DNA of 64,000 nt from Geothrix oryzisoli. Lineage in GTDB: Bacteria > Acidobacteriota > Holophagae > Holophagales > Holophagaceae. This document shows positions 63,922 to 64,000 of the stretch, piece after piece. The notes under the pieces were generated by a model. That model had not been told where the DNA came from. It saw nothing but the letters and a program-made list of their open reading frames with translations, and made no database searches. The translations under genes were made by a program, and so were the position numbers. The number at the start of each line of letters is the position of its first letter. The first letter of the stretch is position 1. Location: contig NZ_JAKZLB010000002.1 of the NCBI RefSeq assembly GCF_022808865.1, forward strand, positions 200,019 to 264,018, in the 5' to 3' direction.

Positions 63922-64000
63922 ATGTCAGCATATCTCCCGATGGATTTTATTCAATCACGAAGAAAATATGAGTCAAAAATAGAAGATCGTATTGACGAGG
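63922..64000 (+). CDS. Possible start of an AT-rich gene cut by the right edge
   Basis: An open frame from ATG 63922 (or 63919 or 63940) runs off the window, reading [19 protein letters not shown]... with Lys, Ile and Asp codons rich in A and T, unlike every upstream gene. No strong ribosome site. Divergent from yacG. Only 26 codons are visible, so this is tentative. Confidence 0.3.
   Translation, partial: MSAYLPMDFIQSRRKYESKIEDRIDE

Overview
The window is chromosomal DNA of a high-GC Gram-negative bacterium, built around the replication-initiation genes. Outer-membrane genes (a porin, lipoproteins, an RseP-type site-2 protease), a gyrase B subunit with the long Gram-negative type TOPRIM insert, and the gene set and order suggest Acidobacteriota, probably class Holophagae (Geothrix/Holophaga-like). 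That placement is an inference from gene content and style; no database search was possible. No rRNA, tRNA, CRISPR array, integrase or intact insertion sequence was seen.

Layout. 1-3.1 kb: purB (cut by the left edge), glyA and a gamma-glutamylcyclotransferase. 3.1-11.1 kb: the leftward block dnaA-dnaN-gyrB-gyrA, with a probable oriC of five same-orientation TGTGGA boxes between dnaA and dnaN. 11.3-16.7 kb: the rightward block rpmH-rnpA-yidC-jag-mnmE-gatB, diverging from dnaA. Four parS-like 16-mers (2947, 5748, 14480, 22368) flank the putative origin. 16.7-18.5 kb: a zinc-ribbon membrane protein and a Cys/Met-metabolism PLP enzyme overlapping thiS. 18.5-30 kb: a large lipoprotein, ftsY-ribD, lon with a TPR gene, nrdR, OsmC and rsmB. 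A 270-bp element with perfect 19-bp inverted ends lies between nrdR and lon. 30-45 kb: mixed housekeeping and accessory genes (quinone-oxidoreductase-like MDR, VOC protein, M28 peptidase, rsmE, TerC, ribF, acetyltransferase, MarC, glutathione peroxidase, PAS histidine kinase, giant BNR propeller protein). 44.3-48.2 kb: the tightly packed envelope operon uppS-cdsA-dxr-rseP, preceded by a partial copy of the uppS 5' end.

48.4-53.7 kb is a signalling region. It holds one 797-residue protein joining an MglA-type GTPase, PAS, histidine-kinase-like and receiver domains, then a secreted protein, an orphan OmpR-type regulator and an ArnC-like glycosyltransferase. A small Roadblock/LC7-like protein, the usual partner class of MglA GTPases, lies at 30 kb.

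53.7-63.7 kb reads as a carboxylate-use island: an orphan substrate-binding protein with a TctD/TctE-like two-component system on the minus strand, diverging from a porin, a DASS-family carboxylate transporter carrying a TolA-like insert, a split CHR-family transporter, a CaiB-type CoA transferase and an HMG-CoA-lyase-family enzyme. Together they suggest sensing, uptake, CoA activation and cleavage of a hydroxy-dicarboxylic acid. The window ends with yacG and the start of an AT-rich stretch.
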